Origin: JBJEFI01 sp051873875
GTDB lineage: Bacteria > Bacillota > Bacilli > Bacillales > Bacillaceae_G
DNA length: 64,000 bases
Direction: 5' to 3'
Assembly: GCA_051873875.1 (NCBI GenBank)
Contig: JBJEFI010000152.1
Coordinates: 18,313 to 82,312, forward strand
Made by a program: the position numbers and the translations under genes. Below, piece after piece: positions 25,041-34,217 of the stretch. Each line of letters begins with the position of its first letter. Position 1 is the stretch's first letter. The notes under the pieces were generated by a model that was not told the origin of the DNA, searched no databases, and was given only the letters and a program-made list of their open reading frames with translations.

Positions 25041-27362
25041 GTGAGCGAACAAAACAATACACGAATTCCACTACTGCCTTTAAGGGGGATTATCGTTTAT
25101 CCAACGATGGTCGTTCATTTAGACGTAGGAAGAGAAAAATCAATTAACGCAGTAGAGCAAGCAGGTTTAGAAAATCAGCTAATTTTACTCGTTTCACAAA
25201 AAGATGCTAGTGAAGAGTACCCATCAAGTGAAGATATTTTTGAAGTTGGAACATTAGCTCGAATTAAATCTATGTTAAAATTACCAAATGATACAGTTCG
25301 TATCTTAGTAGAAGGATTAGATCGAGCAAAATTGTTAGATTACATAGATGAAGAAGAATGTACTTTTGCATCAATCGAAATAGAAAAAGATCGTACAACA
25401 GCGACTTTAGAAGAAGAAGCATTAATGCGTACATTATTAGGGCACTTTGAACAATATACACGCCTATCAAAAAAAGTAACGCCTGAAACGTACTTATCGA
25501 TTAAAGATTTAGAAGAGCCAGGTCGTTTGGCGGATATTATTGCATCTAATTTACCGTTAAAACTAAAACAAAAACAAGAATTGCTTAGCCTATTTGATAT
25601 AAATGAGCGATTAATAAAATTAGTTGGTTATATACAAGATGAAAAAGAATTACTTCATTTAGAAAAGAAAATCAGTCAACGTGTAAAGGCGTCAATGGAG
25701 CGTACACAAAAGGAGTATTTTCTACGTGAACAAATGAAGGCCATTCAAAAAGAATTAGGCGATAAAGATGGAAAAGGCAGCGAAGTAGATGAGTTGCGAG
25801 AAAAGATAGAAAATAAAGGAATGCCAGAAAAAGTATTGGAAGTAGCTTTAAAAGAATTAGATCGTTACGAAAGCATTCCAACCAGCTCTGCTGAAAGTGG
25901 TGTTATTCGCAATTATCTAGATTGGCTAGTTTCCATTCCGTGGACAGAGGAAACAGAAGAACGAATTGATTTAGAACAAGCAGAAGAAATCTTAAATGAA
26001 GATCATTACGGACTAGAAAAAGTAAAAGAACGAGTACTAGAATTCTTAGCAGTTAAAAAGTTAACAAATTCACTAAAAGGGCCAATTCTTTGTTTAGTAG
26101 GACCTCCAGGGGTCGGAAAAACATCCTTAGCTCGTTCGATTGCAACAGCCTTAAATCGTAATTTCATTCGTGTTTCTCTTGGCGGTGTTCGTGACGAATC
26201 AGAAATTCGTGGTCATCGTCGTACGTACGTTGGTGCAATGCCGGGACGTATTATTCAAGGGATGAAAAAGGCAGAGACGATTAATCCATTGTTTTTATTA
26301 GATGAAATCGATAAAATGGCGAGTGATTTTCGTGGAGACCCTGCTTCGGCCATGTTAGAAGTATTAGATCCAGAACAAAATCATAATTTTAGTGATCATT
26401 ATATTGCAGAGCCTTATGATTTATCAAAGGTTATGTTTATTGCGACAGCTAACTCACTAGCAACAATTCCAGGACCATTATTAGACCGTATGGAAATTAT
26501 TTCAATCGGTGGGTATACAGAAGTGGAGAAAGTCCACATTGCGTTAAGTCATCTTTTACCAAAACAAATGAAAGAAAACGGTTTGAAAAAAGGGAATCTG
26601 ATTGTAAAAGAAGAAGCTGTCCTTAAAATTGTTCGCTATTATACACGAGAAGCTGGGGTTCGTTCTTTAGAGCGTGTATTAGGATCCCTTTGTCGTAAAG
26701 TAGCGAAAATAATTGTGACAGAGGATCGAAAACGTATTACAATTACTGAGAAAAATGTAGAGAAATACTTAGGGAAAACAAAGTATAGCTATGGACAAGC
26801 TGAAATTGAAGATCAAGTTGGTGTAGCAACTGGTCTGGCTTATACATCCGTTGGTGGTGATACACTAGCCATTGAAGTATCCGTTTATCCAGGGAAGGGA
26901 AAACTAATGTTAACAGGAAAGCTTGGTGATGTGATGAAAGAATCGGCTCAAGCTGCGTTTAGTTATATTAGTGCAAAAGCAGAAGAATTGCATATTGATC
27001 CACATTTCCGCGAGAAAAATGATATTCATATTCATGTACCAGAAGGTGCTGTGCCAAAAGATGGGCCATCAGCGGGTATTACAATGGCAACTGCCCTTGT
27101 CTCTGCTTTAACGAACAAACCAATTCGTCGTGAAGTAGGAATGACAGGTGAAATTACGTTGCGTGGTCGTGTCTTGCCAATTGGTGGATTAAAAGAAAAA
27201 TCATTAAGTGCTCATCGAGCAGGTTTAACAACGGTTATTTTACCGAAAGATAATGAAAAAGACATTGAAGACATTCCAAAGAGTGTAAGAGAAGGATTAA
27301 ACTTTATTCCAGTCTCTCACCTAGATGAAGTGTTAGCAATCGCATTAGTAGGAGAGAAATAA
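25041..27362 (+). CDS. lonA: LonA, ATP-dependent protease La
   Basis: This 773-aa protein is a full Lon protease. It has the N-terminal substrate-binding domain (IPLLPLRGIIVYPTMVVHLDVG), a central coiled coil (RTQKEYFLREQMKAIQKELG) and an AAA+ module (GPPGVGKTSLARSIA; FLLDEIDKM). The S16 domain has catalytic Ser in KDGPSAGITMATALVSAL and Lys in PIGGLKEKSLSAHRAG. The GTG at 25041 follows AAAGGTGAGG at good spacing; the GTG at 25032 lies within that ribosome binding site. Its stop is immediately followed by the ysxC ATG. Confidence 0.97.
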   Translation: MSEQNNTRIPLLPLRGIIVYPTMVVHLDVGREKSINAVEQAGLENQLILLVSQKDASEEYPSSEDIFEVGTLARIKSMLKLPNDTVRILVEGLDRAKLLDYIDEEECTFASIEIEKDRTTATLEEEALMRTLLGHFEQYTRLSKKVTPETYLSIKDLEEPGRLADIIASNLPLKLKQKQELLSLFDINERLIKLVGYIQDEKELLHLEKKISQRVKASMERTQKEYFLREQMKAIQKELGDKDGKGSEVDELREKIENKGMPEKVLEVALKELDRYESIPTSSAESGVIRNYLDWLVSIPWTEETEERIDLEQAEEILNEDHYGLEKVKERVLEFLAVKKLTNSLKGPILCLVGPPGVGKTSLARSIATALNRNFIRVSLGGVRDESEIRGHRRTYVGAMPGRIIQGMKKAETINPLFLLDEIDKMASDFRGDPASAMLEVLDPEQNHNFSDHYIAEPYDLSKVMFIATANSLATIPGPLLDRMEIISIGGYTEVEKVHIALSHLLPKQMKENGLKKGNLIVKEEAVLKIVRYYTREAGVRSLERVLGSLCRKVAKIIVTEDRKRITITEKNVEKYLGKTKYSYGQAEIEDQVGVATGLAYTSVGGDTLAIEVSVYPGKGKLMLTGKLGDVMKESAQAAFSYISAKAEELHIDPHFREKNDIHIHVPEGAVPKDGPSAGITMATALVSALTNKPIRREVGMTGEITLRGRVLPIGGLKEKSLSAHRAGLTTVILPKDNEKDIEDIPKSVREGLNFIPVSHLDEVLAIALVGEK

Positions 27363-27950
27363 ATGAAAGTTATAAAATCAGAGATTATCACCAGTGCTGT
27401 AAAGCCAGATCAATACCCTGAGGGTGACTTGCCAGAAATTGCTTTGGCAGGTCGCTCAAATGTTGGAAAATCATCTTTTATTAATAAGATGGTAAATCGA
27501 AAAATGTTAGCCCGTATATCATCAAAGCCGGGAAAAACACAAACGCTAAATTTCTTTACAATTAACGATGAACTTTTATTTGTAGACGTACCAGGCTATG
27601 GCTACGCAAAAGTATCAAAATCAGAACGTGCTGCATGGGGAAAAATGATTGAAACATATTTAACAACTCGTGAGCAATTAAAAGCAGTAGTAATGATTGT
27701 TGATTTACGTCATCCACCAACGTCAGACGACATCATGATGTATGATTTCTTAAAACATTATGAAATCCCAACGATCATTATTGCGACGAAAGCAGATAAA
27801 ATTCCAAAAGGAAAAATTGATAAACATGTGAAGGTAATTCGTGGAGCACTTCAAATTGAAGATGGCGATAGACTTGTTACATTCTCATCAGAAACAGGCT
27901 ATGGAAAAGAAGAAGCTTGGAAAACAATTCAATCTTTTATTAAACAATAA
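27363..27950 (+). CDS. ysxC: YsxC/EngB, ribosome biogenesis GTPase
   Basis: This 195-aa essential Era-like GTPase takes part in late 50S assembly. The G motifs are GRSNVGKSS (G1), DVPGYGYAKV (G3) and TKADKIPKGK (G4). Its start codon abuts the lonA stop with no intergenic base, and its ribosome binding site GGAGAG lies within lonA, so the two are cotranscribed. A terminator follows. Confidence 0.97.
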   Translation: MKVIKSEIITSAVKPDQYPEGDLPEIALAGRSNVGKSSFINKMVNRKMLARISSKPGKTQTLNFFTINDELLFVDVPGYGYAKVSKSERAAWGKMIETYLTTREQLKAVVMIVDLRHPPTSDDIMMYDFLKHYEIPTIIIATKADKIPKGKIDKHVKVIRGALQIEDGDRLVTFSSETGYGKEEAWKTIQSFIKQ

Positions 27951-27956
27951 TGAAAA

Positions 27957-27996
27957 CAAAAAAGAAGCTAGCTTATGATAAGTAGCTTCTTTTTTA
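27957..27996 (+). terminator. Terminator after ysxC
   Basis: The stem AAAAAGAAGCTA/TAGCTTCTTTTT, with further pairing in the loop, is followed by T residues. Confidence 0.85.
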
Positions 27997-28116
27997 TAAG
28001 GTAAGAAAGTATAAAATTTTTGAGTCGTACATAATTATCTAATCTCCAGCTGTCTCTTTCGATATCTCTTAGCGATAATAAGGGATATTGAAAAGGACAC
28101 CAGTGAATTTTCAATG

Positions 28117-29289
28117 TTAAGCAGATGCTTTCATTTTACGTGTTTGAATTGCGTAAACTTGGTAAAGAAGTAGAGCAACAACAGATAAAATAGCACCTGA
28201 AATATATGGTAAATTCATTGAAATGGAGAACAACCACCCTCCTAATGGTGGACCTATAATTCTACCAAATGAATCAAAGGATGATAATAATCCAGTTGTG
28301 TTGCCGTGTCCATGAGTAGTCGATTTTGTTAGTAAAGCGGATAGCGCTGGACGAATGACTCCGTTACCTAATGCAAAGAATGTTAAGAATAAAGCAGATG
28401 TCCAAAAACTATTAGAGAATAAGATGAGAATAAAACCAATTGCTGATACAATTGTACCAATTTTAATGACTGCACCTTCTCCAAATTTTTTCGTTAACAT
28501 ACCGACTAAACCACCTTGTACAGCTGCACTACCAAATCCCATAATCATAAAAATATATCCTAATTGAACTGTATCAATTCCAACTTTTTTAGCTGCAAAG
28601 TAAGCAAATGTTGCTTCAAGTCCTGCCATTGATAATGTAACAAATAGTTGTAAAATATACATAATGGAAAGAGGTCCTTCGAAGCTTTTCCACATGGATT
28701 CTTTCTTTTTCGTATGAGAAGTACGTTTTTCCATAGGTAGTGATTCTTTTAATAAAATAATTACTAAAAGGAATGTAACAGCTGACGATATGCCAGCAAT
28801 GTAAAAAGGAGCATTTAAACTAATTTTTGAGAATACGCCCCCAATGGCTGGACCAAATACGAATCCCATTCCTGTTGCGGCCCCGATAATACCCATTCCT
28901 TTTCCGCGTTCTTCAGGAGTTGTGATATCAGCTACATATGCCATAACAGTTGGCATGTTTGCTGCAGATAAGATACCACCGACAATACGAGCAACAAATA
29001 ACATCCATAAGGAAGTAGCGATTGCACTAAGAAAAAAGGAAATAGATAATCCAGCAATTCCCATTAATATAATTGGCTTACGACCGATACGGTCTGAAAG
29101 TCGTCCCCACATAGGTGCAAAGAATAGTTGCATTAATGAATAAACAGCCATTAAAAGCCCAAGTTCTGTTGAATTACCACCAATTTTTTCTGCTAAGAAT
29201 GGTAAAACGGGAATGATAATCCCAAAACCAACCATTACTAAAAACATAATTAAAAATAGGACTGGTAAAACTTTTTTTGATTGAATCAT
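28117..29289 (-). CDS. MFS drug-efflux-type transporter (DHA1 family)
   Basis: This 390-aa twelve-helix transporter has the DHA1 signatures: motif A GRLSDRIGRKPIILMG between helices 2 and 3, an RIVGG segment after helix 4, and the antiporter motif C region GAATGMGFVFGPAIGG in helix 5. A basic central loop (KRTSHTKKKESMWK) is also present. Drug or metabolite proton antiport is likely, but the substrate is unknown. The ATG at 29289 is seven bases after AAGGGTGTG. It lies on the opposite strand between ysxC and hemA. Confidence 0.92.
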   Translation of the reverse strand: MIQSKKVLPVLFLIMFLVMVGFGIIIPVLPFLAEKIGGNSTELGLLMAVYSLMQLFFAPMWGRLSDRIGRKPIILMGIAGLSISFFLSAIATSLWMLFVARIVGGILSAANMPTVMAYVADITTPEERGKGMGIIGAATGMGFVFGPAIGGVFSKISLNAPFYIAGISSAVTFLLVIILLKESLPMEKRTSHTKKKESMWKSFEGPLSIMYILQLFVTLSMAGLEATFAYFAAKKVGIDTVQLGYIFMIMGFGSAAVQGGLVGMLTKKFGEGAVIKIGTIVSAIGFILILFSNSFWTSALFLTFFALGNGVIRPALSALLTKSTTHGHGNTTGLLSSFDSFGRIIGPPLGGWLFSISMNLPYISGAILSVVALLLYQVYAIQTRKMKASA

Positions 29290-29582
29290 TTTTTTCACAC
29301 CCTTATTAAGTTGAATATATAGTTTATTTTATCCCTTCCAACTGACACTAAGACCTTAATTTCACACTTTAGAATGTTAAGGTGTAAGTAGGTAATAAGT
29401 GCTAGCAAGGACTTGATTAGTGTAACTAGCCATCAGAGAAGATGAAGAAATCTTGTTGATAGCAGTTTTACTATATTTATCAATTAGTCACATATAACTA
29501 TAAGTAAAGTATATAGGAATAAGAGGTTTTTTATCAAGAAATTTATCTTTATTTTATTATTTTTAAAACTTTCTTAATACGC

Positions 29583-29616
29583 AAAAAACACTCTATAAAA
29601 TAGGAAAGAGTGTTTT
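29583..29616 (-). terminator. Terminator of the LiaF-like membrane gene
   Basis: Read on the minus strand, the stem AAAACACTCT/AGAGTGTTTT is followed by a T tract, 14 bases beyond the stop of the 163-aa gene. Between here and the MFS start (about 290 bases) I see no gene. Confidence 0.75.
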
Positions 29617-29629
29617 AAAATAGTCATAA

Positions 29630-30121
29630 TTAATACCTTTTTTTTGAAAAGAAAAGCAAATAAATCCCAAAAATAACTAATAATAATGGCCAAAAACGTT
29701 GGATAAGTGTTGTATCAAATTGAATTCCTTTAATAGCGCTATCAATTTGGTCTGAAAAAAAGAAAAATAAAGAAATAACTAATAATAAGAAAGACGGCAG
29801 TAAATCACCTTTAGAACGTTTATTTTTTAAAAATAAACTTAATGCAACGATAAATATAAGAACAGCAATAGGATTTGGATAATTCTTTATGATAACGCTT
29901 AAATGGAAGTGTAGCCCAAACCCTGCAAGTAAGATACCTGGGATGATATAATGTTGGTCCTTCCCTAAATAAGCTTGGCATAAGCAAGCAAGACCAATAA
30001 TAATCAAGACAGAAGGCCACTCAAAAAAACGTGAAAATAGTTCTAATTGTTGCTGAGATGCAAAATAAAAAAAGCCAAATCCAATACATAATATACTAAC
30101 AAACCAGCGATATTTTTTCAT
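29630..30121 (-). CDS. LiaI/LiaF-TM-like membrane protein
   Basis: This 163-aa protein has five or six hydrophobic helices in hairpin pairs (FVSILCIGFGFFYFA; WPSVLIIIGLACLCQAYLG; IPGILLAGFGLHFHL; FWPLLLVIFGIYLLF). The FEWPSVLIIIGL and RFWPLLLVIFGIYLL repeats resemble the LiaI-LiaF transmembrane domain found in envelope-stress membrane proteins. AGGAGGGT precedes the ATG. It is divergent from hemA. No specific function can be assigned. Confidence 0.75.
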   Translation of the reverse strand: MKKYRWFVSILCIGFGFFYFASQQQLELFSRFFEWPSVLIIIGLACLCQAYLGKDQHYIIPGILLAGFGLHFHLSVIIKNYPNPIAVLIFIVALSLFLKNKRSKGDLLPSFLLLVISLFFFFSDQIDSAIKGIQFDTTLIQRFWPLLLVIFGIYLLFFSKKRY

Positions 30122-30238
30122 ATACCCTCCTTGTGCAATAGTAAGCTAAATTTCTTTTTGTTCATCATTGAATATGATACATTATTAATAGAATACGAGA
30201 GTTCAGGATGTTTATCAATGGTAAAAATGGAAGATTTT

Positions 30239-30253
30239 TTATAAATATAATAA
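30239..30253. promoter_or_regulatory. Possible PerR/Fur-type box before hemA
   Basis: TTATAAATATAATAA matches the PerR/Fur 7-1-7 pattern TTATAAT-N-ATTATAA at all but two positions and lies 23 bases before the hemA start. B. subtilis hemA is a known PerR target. The region is very AT-rich, so a chance match is possible. Confidence 0.35.
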
Positions 30254-30276
30254 ATTAGAAAGAGAGTGAATCTTCT

Positions 30277-31590
30277 TTGTACGTAATAGTAGCGACACTT
30301 AATCATCACACGGCACCTGTTAAAATACGAGAATGTTTTTCTTTTTCCGAGCAAGAAATAGGAATCGCAATGACAGCTTTAAAAGAAGAAAAAAGTATTC
30401 TTGAAAATGTTATTGTATCCACGTGTAATAGAACGGAAATTTATGCAGTTGTAGATCAATTACACACAAGTCGTTTTTATTTAAAACGATTTTTGGGAAC
30501 GTATTTTAAAATGGACATTGAGACGTTTAATGATCATTTGTTATTTTATGAGAATGATGATGCTATTTCTCACTTATTAAAGGTAACGTGTGGATTAGAT
30601 TCAATGATTGTGGGAGAAACGCAGATTTTAGGACAAGTAAAAAGTAGTTTTTTATTAGGACAACAACGTGGAACAACAGGTTCCATTTTTAACATGTTAT
30701 TTAAACAAGCAATTACATTTGCGAAAAAAGTACATGCAACGACAGCTTTAGGAGAACATGCTGTCTCGGTTAGCTATGCAGCTGTGGAACTGGCCAAAAA
30801 TTGTTTTGCAACATTAGATGGTCAGCGTGTATGTATTGTTGGTGCAGGAAAAATGAGTGAGTTAGCGCTTCAAAATTTAAAGGGACATGGCGTTGGAGAA
30901 ATAACGATTGTTAACCGTACGTATGAAAAGGGCAAAGAAGTTGCATTGAGATATGGGGGAACGGCAGCAGATTTTGAGCTTTTAGAAGACGTATTAGTGA
31001 ACACTGACATTGTTATTACATCGACGGGCGCTAGAATTCCGGTAGTAACAGGAGAGTTAATGACAACTGTAATGGAACGTCGAAACAATGAGCCAATTGT
31101 TTTTATTGATATTGCTGTTCCTCGTGATGTAGAGCCAGAGGTAGCGTTGATGGCGAATGTCTATTTATATGATATCGATCATTTAGAGCAAGCAGTTGCG
31201 TCTAATATACATGAACGAATGTTGATTGCGAAAAAAATTGAAATGCAGATTCAAGATGAAGTGGAAATATTTAACAAATGGTTACATACGCTAGGCGTTG
31301 TACCAATTCTTTCAGCTCTTCGTGATAAAGCATTAACGATTCAAACAACAACGCTAGATAGTTTAGAACGAAAGCTACCGAATCTAGAAGAACGAGAATA
31401 TGTTATTATTCGTAAGCATTTTAAGAGTATTATTAATCAAATGCTTAAAGACCCAATCTTAAAAGCAAAAGAATTAGCAGCACAACCAGATGCAAATGAG
31501 AAATTACAATTATTTGTAGATATTTTTAATTTAGAAAAACAATTGCAGTCTGAAGAGAAGGTATTATTCGAAAGCAATTACCGTTCATAA
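30277..31590 (+). CDS. hemA: Glutamyl-tRNA reductase HemA
   Basis: This 437-aa NADPH-dependent enzyme reduces glutamyl-tRNA to glutamate-1-semialdehyde, the first committed step of heme synthesis. The catalytic cysteine is Cys50 in VIVSTCNRTEIYA. The GLDSMIVGETQILGQVK motif, the NADP-binding VCIVGAGKMSELAL region and the C-terminal dimerisation helix (LEEREYVIIRKHFKSIINQML) are present. The start is TTG after AGAGAGTGA. It heads hemACDBL; no hemX lies between hemA and hemC. Confidence 0.96.
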   Translation: MYVIVATLNHHTAPVKIRECFSFSEQEIGIAMTALKEEKSILENVIVSTCNRTEIYAVVDQLHTSRFYLKRFLGTYFKMDIETFNDHLLFYENDDAISHLLKVTCGLDSMIVGETQILGQVKSSFLLGQQRGTTGSIFNMLFKQAITFAKKVHATTALGEHAVSVSYAAVELAKNCFATLDGQRVCIVGAGKMSELALQNLKGHGVGEITIVNRTYEKGKEVALRYGGTAADFELLEDVLVNTDIVITSTGARIPVVTGELMTTVMERRNNEPIVFIDIAVPRDVEPEVALMANVYLYDIDHLEQAVASNIHERMLIAKKIEMQIQDEVEIFNKWLHTLGVVPILSALRDKALTIQTTTLDSLERKLPNLEEREYVIIRKHFKSIINQMLKDPILKAKELAAQPDANEKLQLFVDIFNLEKQLQSEEKVLFESNYRS

Positions 31591-31611
31591 GAAAGAGGGG
31601 AAGACAGAGCA

Positions 31612-32541
31612 ATGAGAAAAATCATCGTTGGTTCAAGAAGAAGTAAACTAGCATTAACACAAACAAAATGGGTTATTGCACAATTAAAAGCGCTAGGTGC
31701 ACCATTTGAATTTGAAATAAAAGAAGTTGTGACAAAAGGAGACGTTATTTTAGATGTTACCCTTTCAAAAGTAGGTGGGAAAGGGTTATTTGTAAAAGAA
31801 ATTGAACAAGCACTATTAAATAAAGAAATAGATTTCGCCGTTCATAGTATGAAAGATATGCCGGCAGTTTTGCCAGAAGGATTAATGATTGGATGTGTAC
31901 CAAAGCGGGAAGATCCTCGTGATGTCATTATTACAAAAAACGGAAGGAAATTGGCTGAATTAGAAGCGGGAGCGATTATTGGAACAAGTAGTTTACGTCG
32001 AAGCTGCCAAATTCAAGCCTTACACGAAGATAAAGAGATTAAGTGGATTCGTGGTAATATCGATTCTCGTTTACGTAAGCTAAAAGAAGATGAGTATGAT
32101 GCTATCATGCTAGCAAGCGCTGGTTTAAGACGAATGGGTTGGGCAGATGACATTGTAACAGAATATTTATCTGTTGAACAATGTATACCTGCTGTTGGAC
32201 AAGGAGCACTAGGTATTGAATGTCGTCAAGATGATGAGGAAGTATTAGCTTTTCTTCGTTTGTTAAACGATGAACAAACATTCCAAATGGTTGAAACAGA
32301 GCGTGCTTTCTTAAAAACATTGGATGGTGGCTGCCAAATTCCAATAGGCGCTTATGCTTTTGAACAAGATGGAGGCATCCAACTTCATTGTATCGTTGGC
32401 TCTCATGACGGAAAGGTTCTTTTAAGAGAATCCGTTCATGGAAACGATCCAGTTGCTCTAGGAATCCAAGCAGCTAATCTTCTGTTAAAACGTGGTGCTG
32501 GTGAATTAATTCGTGAAACGAAGGAAAACCTTGGACAATGA
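31612..32541 (+). CDS. hemC: Porphobilinogen deaminase HemC
   Basis: This 309-aa enzyme polymerises four porphobilinogens into hydroxymethylbilane. Landmarks are VGSRRSKLALTQTKWV, VHSMKDMPAVLPEGL, IGTSSLRRSCQ and the dipyrromethane-cofactor cysteine Cys241 in LDGGCQIPIGAYA. AGAGGGG lies before the ATG. The intergenic gap to hemA is only 21 bases, and the end overlaps hemD. Confidence 0.97.
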   Translation: MRKIIVGSRRSKLALTQTKWVIAQLKALGAPFEFEIKEVVTKGDVILDVTLSKVGGKGLFVKEIEQALLNKEIDFAVHSMKDMPAVLPEGLMIGCVPKREDPRDVIITKNGRKLAELEAGAIIGTSSLRRSCQIQALHEDKEIKWIRGNIDSRLRKLKEDEYDAIMLASAGLRRMGWADDIVTEYLSVEQCIPAVGQGALGIECRQDDEEVLAFLRLLNDEQTFQMVETERAFLKTLDGGCQIPIGAYAFEQDGGIQLHCIVGSHDGKVLLRESVHGNDPVALGIQAANLLLKRGAGELIRETKENLGQ

Positions 32542-33239
32542 TGAATAAAAAAATTCTTATTACACGTGACGAAGGAATAAATGGAAGGTTGCAACGAGGA
32601 ATCGAGCAGTTAGGAGCCATCCCAATCGTTATCCCCTTTATAAAAGTAAAAGAGACGCCTGTTGTTGTTGATAATCTATCACAATATGATTGGATTTTTT
32701 TTACGAGTATAAATAGTGTAAAAGCATTTTTAAATTATAATCAACTCCCATCTCATATAAAAATAGGAGCAGTTGGAAGTAAAACGAAGCAAGCCATTGA
32801 GACATTTGGGTATGAGGTTACATTTATGCCTTCTGTATTTACTGCTCAATGCTTCATAAAGGAAATAACAACGCAATTAACAAAAGAAGATCGTATTTTA
32901 TTTCCAAGAGGGAATCGGGCACGAGATACTATTTTTATATTAAGAGAACAAGGTTATCGGTTATTTGATATGATTGTATATGAAACATCATTTGTTATAC
33001 CAGATAATGAGGTTCTTCAGGGGATAAGTGAAATTGATGGAATTATCTTTGCATCCCCTTCAGCTGTCACTGCTTTTTGCCAATGTATTCCTAATTGGAA
33101 TAAAGAAATCTATATAGTATGTATAGGCCCAACAACAGCAGAACAGGCAAAGAATAAGGGGTTTACAAATATTCATATCCCAGCCGTTTATACGAGTGAG
33201 GGAATTGTAGATGAAATGAAAAGGAGTTTTGGAAAATGA
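32538..33239 (+). CDS. hemD: Uroporphyrinogen-III synthase HemD
   Basis: This 233-aa enzyme cyclises hydroxymethylbilane to uroporphyrinogen III. Sequence conservation in the family is low, but TRDEGINGRLQRGIEQLGAIPIVIPFIKV, DWIFFTSINSVKAF, IGAVGSKTKQAIETFGYEV and FASPSAVTAFCQ match the usual blocks, and operon position fits. Tandem ATGs (32538 and 32541) are both possible starts. It overlaps hemC and hemB by four bases each. Confidence 0.92.
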   Translation: MMNKKILITRDEGINGRLQRGIEQLGAIPIVIPFIKVKETPVVVDNLSQYDWIFFTSINSVKAFLNYNQLPSHIKIGAVGSKTKQAIETFGYEVTFMPSVFTAQCFIKEITTQLTKEDRILFPRGNRARDTIFILREQGYRLFDMIVYETSFVIPDNEVLQGISEIDGIIFASPSAVTAFCQCIPNWNKEIYIVCIGPTTAEQAKNKGFTNIHIPAVYTSEGIVDEMKRSFGK

Positions 33240-34213
33240 ATATTACTTTTGATCGTCATAGACGTTTACGCAATAGCGCTGGTTTACGTGCGTTAGTTCG
33301 TGAGAATGTATTACGTAAAGAAGATTTAATTTATCCTGTTTTTATTGTAGAGGGTGAAGATAAACGCAATCCAGTAGCGTCTATGCCAGGTGTTTATCAA
33401 TGTTCAATTGAACATACATTAATAGATATTCGTGAGGCTGTCGCATTAGGTGTTACATCTGTTATTGTATTTGGTGTTCCAGATGATAAAGATGGTGTTG
33501 GTTCATCTGCATATTGTGAACAAGGTATTGTTCAAAAAGGTATTAGAGCGATTAAAGAGGAATTTCCTGAACTCATTGTCATTGCAGATACATGTTTATG
33601 TCAATATACAGATCATGGCCATTGTGGTGTTGTTGAAGATGGGGAAATCGTCAATGATTTATCTCTTCAATTATTGGCACAAACAGCGGTAAGTCAAGCG
33701 AAAGCGGGAGCTGATATTATTGCACCATCGAATATGATGGATGGCTTTGTTGCGGCTATTCGTCACGCCTTAGATGAACAAGGATTCACTCATATTCCAA
33801 TTATGTCTTATGCGGTGAAATATGCATCTGCTTTTTATGGTCCATTCCGAGATGCAGCCCATAGTTCACCACAATTTGGCGATCGAAAAACATACCAAAT
33901 GGATTCTGCAAATCGTCGTGAAGCATTACGTGAAGCTCAAGCAGATGTAGAACAAGGTGCGGATTTCCTTATTGTAAAACCAGCTTTATCTTATTTAGAT
34001 ATTATTCGTGATGTACGAAATGAATTTAACCTACCGGTTGTTGCTTATAATGTTAGTGGTGAATATTCCATGATTAAAGCAGCCGCAGCAAACGGTTGGA
34101 TTGATGAACGTGCCATCGTAATGGAAATGTTAACAAGCATGAAACGTGCAGGTGTAGACTTAATTATTACATATTTCGCAAAAGATGCGGCTAAGTACAT
34201 CGAGGAGGAATAA
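33236..34213 (+). CDS. hemB: Delta-aminolevulinic acid dehydratase HemB
   Basis: This 325-aa porphobilinogen synthase condenses two ALA molecules. The metal-binding cysteine cluster is TCLCQYTDHGHCGV. The two active-site lysines lie in SYAVKYASAFYGPFRDA and FLIVKPALSYLDII. The ATG overlaps the hemD stop (ATGA). The GAGGAGG ribosome binding site of hemL lies at its 3' end. Confidence 0.97.
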   Translation: MNITFDRHRRLRNSAGLRALVRENVLRKEDLIYPVFIVEGEDKRNPVASMPGVYQCSIEHTLIDIREAVALGVTSVIVFGVPDDKDGVGSSAYCEQGIVQKGIRAIKEEFPELIVIADTCLCQYTDHGHCGVVEDGEIVNDLSLQLLAQTAVSQAKAGADIIAPSNMMDGFVAAIRHALDEQGFTHIPIMSYAVKYASAFYGPFRDAAHSSPQFGDRKTYQMDSANRREALREAQADVEQGADFLIVKPALSYLDIIRDVRNEFNLPVVAYNVSGEYSMIKAAAANGWIDERAIVMEMLTSMKRAGVDLIITYFAKDAAKYIEEE

Positions 34214-34217
34214 GAGA

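Noticed and set aside
30118..30354. Minus-strand 78-codon frame over the hemA start
   Set aside because: It overlaps hemA and the adjacent LiaF-like gene start, lacks a ribosome binding site and has no protein-like composition.
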